Part shown: one piece after another, positions 62,434 through 64,000 of the stretch | Layout of the letters: each line of letters opens with the position of its first letter | How positions within the stretch are numbered: position 1 is the stretch's first letter | DNA from: Paenibacillus pinisoli | Lineage (GTDB): Bacteria > Bacillota > Bacilli > Paenibacillales > Paenibacillaceae | Assembly: GCF_003605435.1 (NCBI RefSeq) | Contig: NZ_QXQB01000003.1 | Coordinates: forward strand, 372,001-436,000 | Reading direction: 5' to 3' | Length of the DNA stretch: 64,000 nucleotides | Notes under the pieces: generated by a model | The model's database searches: none | Seen by the model: the letters and a program-made list of their open reading frames with translations, nothing else | Told to the model about the DNA's origin: nothing | Translations under genes and position numbers: made by a program

Positions 62434-63150
62434 CTATGCTTCCCCCAGTCGATATCCGATTCCCCATAGCGTACGTATGTAGCGGGGGTTCGACGGATCA
62501 TCCTCAATCTTCTCCCGAAGCCGCCTCATATGAACGTTGATGACATTCTCGTCGCCATAATAATCTTCGTTCCAGACCAGCTGATAAAGCAGCGCCTTCG
62601 TATAAACCCTGGTCGGATGCTGAACGAACAGCTTCAGAATGTGAAATTCCTTCGCTGTCAGCTTCACGTCCTCGCCCCGCTTGGTCACGGTGAAGTTGTC
62701 GATATCGATGCGCAAATCACCGAACGCCAGCAACGCTTGTTCCTTGTCCTCGGCAGGCGGAGGGGACTCCGGCGCCGAGACATATTGCGTCGCTCTGCGA
62801 ATCGATGCGCTCACTCTCGCCGCCAGCTCCAGCAGGGAGAAGGGCTTGGCAATATAATCATCCGCGCCGAACCTGAGGCCAAGCGCCTTGTCCACTTCGC
62901 CGTCCTTGGCCGACAGGATGAGGATCGGCACTTTGCTCCGCTCGCGGATGCGCTGCAGAAGATCAAGCCCGTTCACATTCGGCAGCATCAAATCCAGCAG
63001 CACCAGATCGTAGCTGCCTCCGTCGAACGCCCGCAATGCATCGCCGCCATCATCGACGGTCGTCACGCGATAGCCTTCTTTGGATAAATAGTCGACGACC
63101 ATCTCGCTGATGGAGAGATCGTCTTCGATGAGCAGCAGGCTGCCGGTCAT
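62434..63150 (-). CDS. Response regulator, OmpR/PhoB type
   Basis: 238 residues. Acidic D10/D11, phosphoacceptor D53 (LVLLDLMLPNVNG), Lys in LILSAKDGEVDKAL, and a winged-helix domain (LTAKEFHILKLFVQHPTRVY, ENVINVHMRRLREKIEDD). It heads an operon of regulator, kinase, ATPase and permease and probably controls its own expression in response to an antimicrobial. Confidence 0.92.
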   Translation of the reverse strand: MTGSLLLIEDDLSISEMVVDYLSKEGYRVTTVDDGGDALRAFDGGSYDLVLLDLMLPNVNGLDLLQRIRERSKVPILILSAKDGEVDKALGLRFGADDYIAKPFSLLELAARVSASIRRATQYVSAPESPPPAEDKEQALLAFGDLRIDIDNFTVTKRGEDVKLTAKEFHILKLFVQHPTRVYTKALLYQLVWNEDYYGDENVINVHMRRLREKIEDDPSNPRYIRTLWGIGYRLGEA

Positions 63151-63166
63151 GCAGAGCGCCCCTTTC

Positions 63167-63577
63167 TTATTTCTTTCTGAATACGAGCAGCAACACCGTA
63201 ATCAGCGTAAAGGCGATCAGAGCCAGGAACGGGATCGTCACGAAGCCGAACCAGTCAATATAATCCTTGTTGCAAGGAACCCCTTGCGTGCACGGCCTGA
63301 TGCCCGAAAACCCCGGAATCTTCTGCTCCATGTAGTGGAAGGAAGAGACCAGCATGCCCATAATGGACAGCGGCAGCACGTATTTCTTAATCGAATGCTC
63401 GTCGAAGAAAGCGGCAATGCCCAGCATAATGCTAAGCGGATACATCAAAATGCGCTGATACCAGCAAAGCTCGCAAGGGATATAGCCTTTAATCTCGCTG
63501 AAATACAAACTGCCCAGCGTCGCCACAACGGCCACCAGCCAAGCCAAATACAAGACATTGCGTCTCATCAGCTCCAT
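63167..63577 (-). CDS. bdbC: DsbB-like disulfide oxidoreductase
   Basis: 136 residues, four membrane helices. It carries the quinone-linked redox pair C35/C38 (PCELCWYQRILMYP) and the loop pair C96/C102 (RPCTQGVPC). It reoxidises an extracellular DsbA-like partner and passes electrons to quinone. AGGAGG precedes the ATG, and the gene starts 10 bases after the DsbA-like gene. Confidence 0.92.
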   Translation of the reverse strand: MELMRRNVLYLAWLVAVVATLGSLYFSEIKGYIPCELCWYQRILMYPLSIMLGIAAFFDEHSIKKYVLPLSIMGMLVSSFHYMEQKIPGFSGIRPCTQGVPCNKDYIDWFGFVTIPFLALIAFTLITVLLLVFRKK

Positions 63578-63587
63578 AATTAGCCTC

Positions 63588-64000
63588 CTATTTCAGCTGT
63601 TGCTCGATTGCCGCCTGAATCGCCGCATAATCGAACGGATTTGCGATTTTCACATCGTTAATCATGATGGTAGGCGTAGCCTGAATGCTGAACTGCTTCA
63701 CAAGAATTTCGTCAAGCCCGACTAGCTGCGCCGCTTCCTCTGTAGCCATCGTCGCTTTCAATGCTTCCTCATCCAGATCCGGCACAACCGCTTTGGCCGT
63801 CTCCATCACTTTCTCTTCCGTCAGCCACAGGCTGTCGTGATCCTCATTCGGCTGGGCGTCAAACAGCTTTTTGTGGAAATCCCAGAACTGCTCCGGATGC
63901 AGCTTCAGCATCGATTCGCTCGCAAGCGCGCCCACCTTGGACTCTTCGCCGTGGAACAAAACGTTGATATAAGAGAATGTTGCTTTGCCAGTGTCGATAT
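63588..64000 (-). CDS. bdbD: DsbA-like thiol oxidase, N-terminal part outside the window
   Basis: The frame stays open to the window edge and ends at 63588. The visible ~137 residues include the helical insertion HPEQFWDFHKKLFDAQPNED and the cis-proline loop FSIQATPTIMINDVKI of a thioredoxin-fold DsbA-like protein. The active-site CxxC must lie upstream, beyond position 64000. It is the natural partner of the DsbB-like protein that follows. Confidence 0.85.
   Translation of the reverse strand, partial: IDTGKATFSYINVLFHGEESKVGALASESMLKLHPEQFWDFHKKLFDAQPNEDHDSLWLTEEKVMETAKAVVPDLDEEALKATMATEEAAQLVGLDEILVKQFSIQATPTIMINDVKIANPFDYAAIQAAIEQQLK

Overview
The window looks like chromosome from a Paenibacillus-type member of the Bacillota. 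The signs are moderate-to-high GC, strong AGGAGG-type ribosome sites with many TTG/GTG starts, YesM/YesN two-component systems beside sugar ABC transporters, an S-layer-homology (SLH) surface protein, and homologues of Bacillus YdfHIJ and BdbCD. The genus is inferred from gene content only. Almost every gene lies on the minus strand; the clear exceptions are a DUF4832 protein at 36.3 kb and an AraC regulator at 54.1 kb.

Layout. 1-9.2 kb: a sugar-uptake cluster (GH63-like glycosidase, YesM-type kinase, YesN-type regulator, solute-binding lipoprotein, two permeases, MFS transporter cut by the window edge). 9.5-11.8 kb: an electrophile/quinone-stress-like group (nitroreductase, NAD(P)-binding protein, CatE-like dioxygenase) behind a promoter overlaid by a palindrome. 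11.9-14.6 kb: copper ATPase CopA plus a glutaredoxin-like protein behind a promoter with two CsoR-like sites. 14.8-19.0 kb: a YdfHI-like two-component pair and an MMPL exporter. 19.5-22.4 kb: a T-box leader controlling an MFS transporter and a Gfo/Idh/MocA oxidoreductase. 22.4-25.5 kb: a type III polyketide synthase, a methyltransferase and a flavoprotein with overlapping genes. 25.7-38.3 kb: a LacI regulator, a sugar ABC operon with an oxidoreductase, and two divergent DUF4832 proteins (one a 1506-residue SLH surface protein), tied together by a shared operator-like motif TTTGCGSCAAA. 39.6-51.5 kb: an isomalto-oligosaccharide/dextran locus (binding protein, two permeases, GH66 dextranase-like lipoprotein, kinase, regulator, second binding protein, plus an oligo-1,6-glucosidase). 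52-55 kb: a ThuA-like protein, an oxidoreductase and a divergent AraC regulator. 55.7-64 kb: AlkA with an internal repeat, a Tat-exported beta-helix protein with its own TatA, a regulator/kinase/ABC exporter operon, and BdbC with partial BdbD.

The intergenic DNA is rich in repeats. There is an 880-bp array of a 50-bp unit, a five-copy 51-bp array whose unit carries a small inverted repeat, an eight-copy 24-bp array, and an inverted pair of 50-bp doublets. No IS element, CRISPR array, tRNA or rRNA was recognised.

The best candidates for something new are the LacI/TTTGCGSCAAA circuit linking sugar uptake to two DUF4832 surface proteins, the T-box in front of an MFS transporter, the dedicated TatA with its beta-helix cargo and palindromic leader, and the phased 50-bp repeats.
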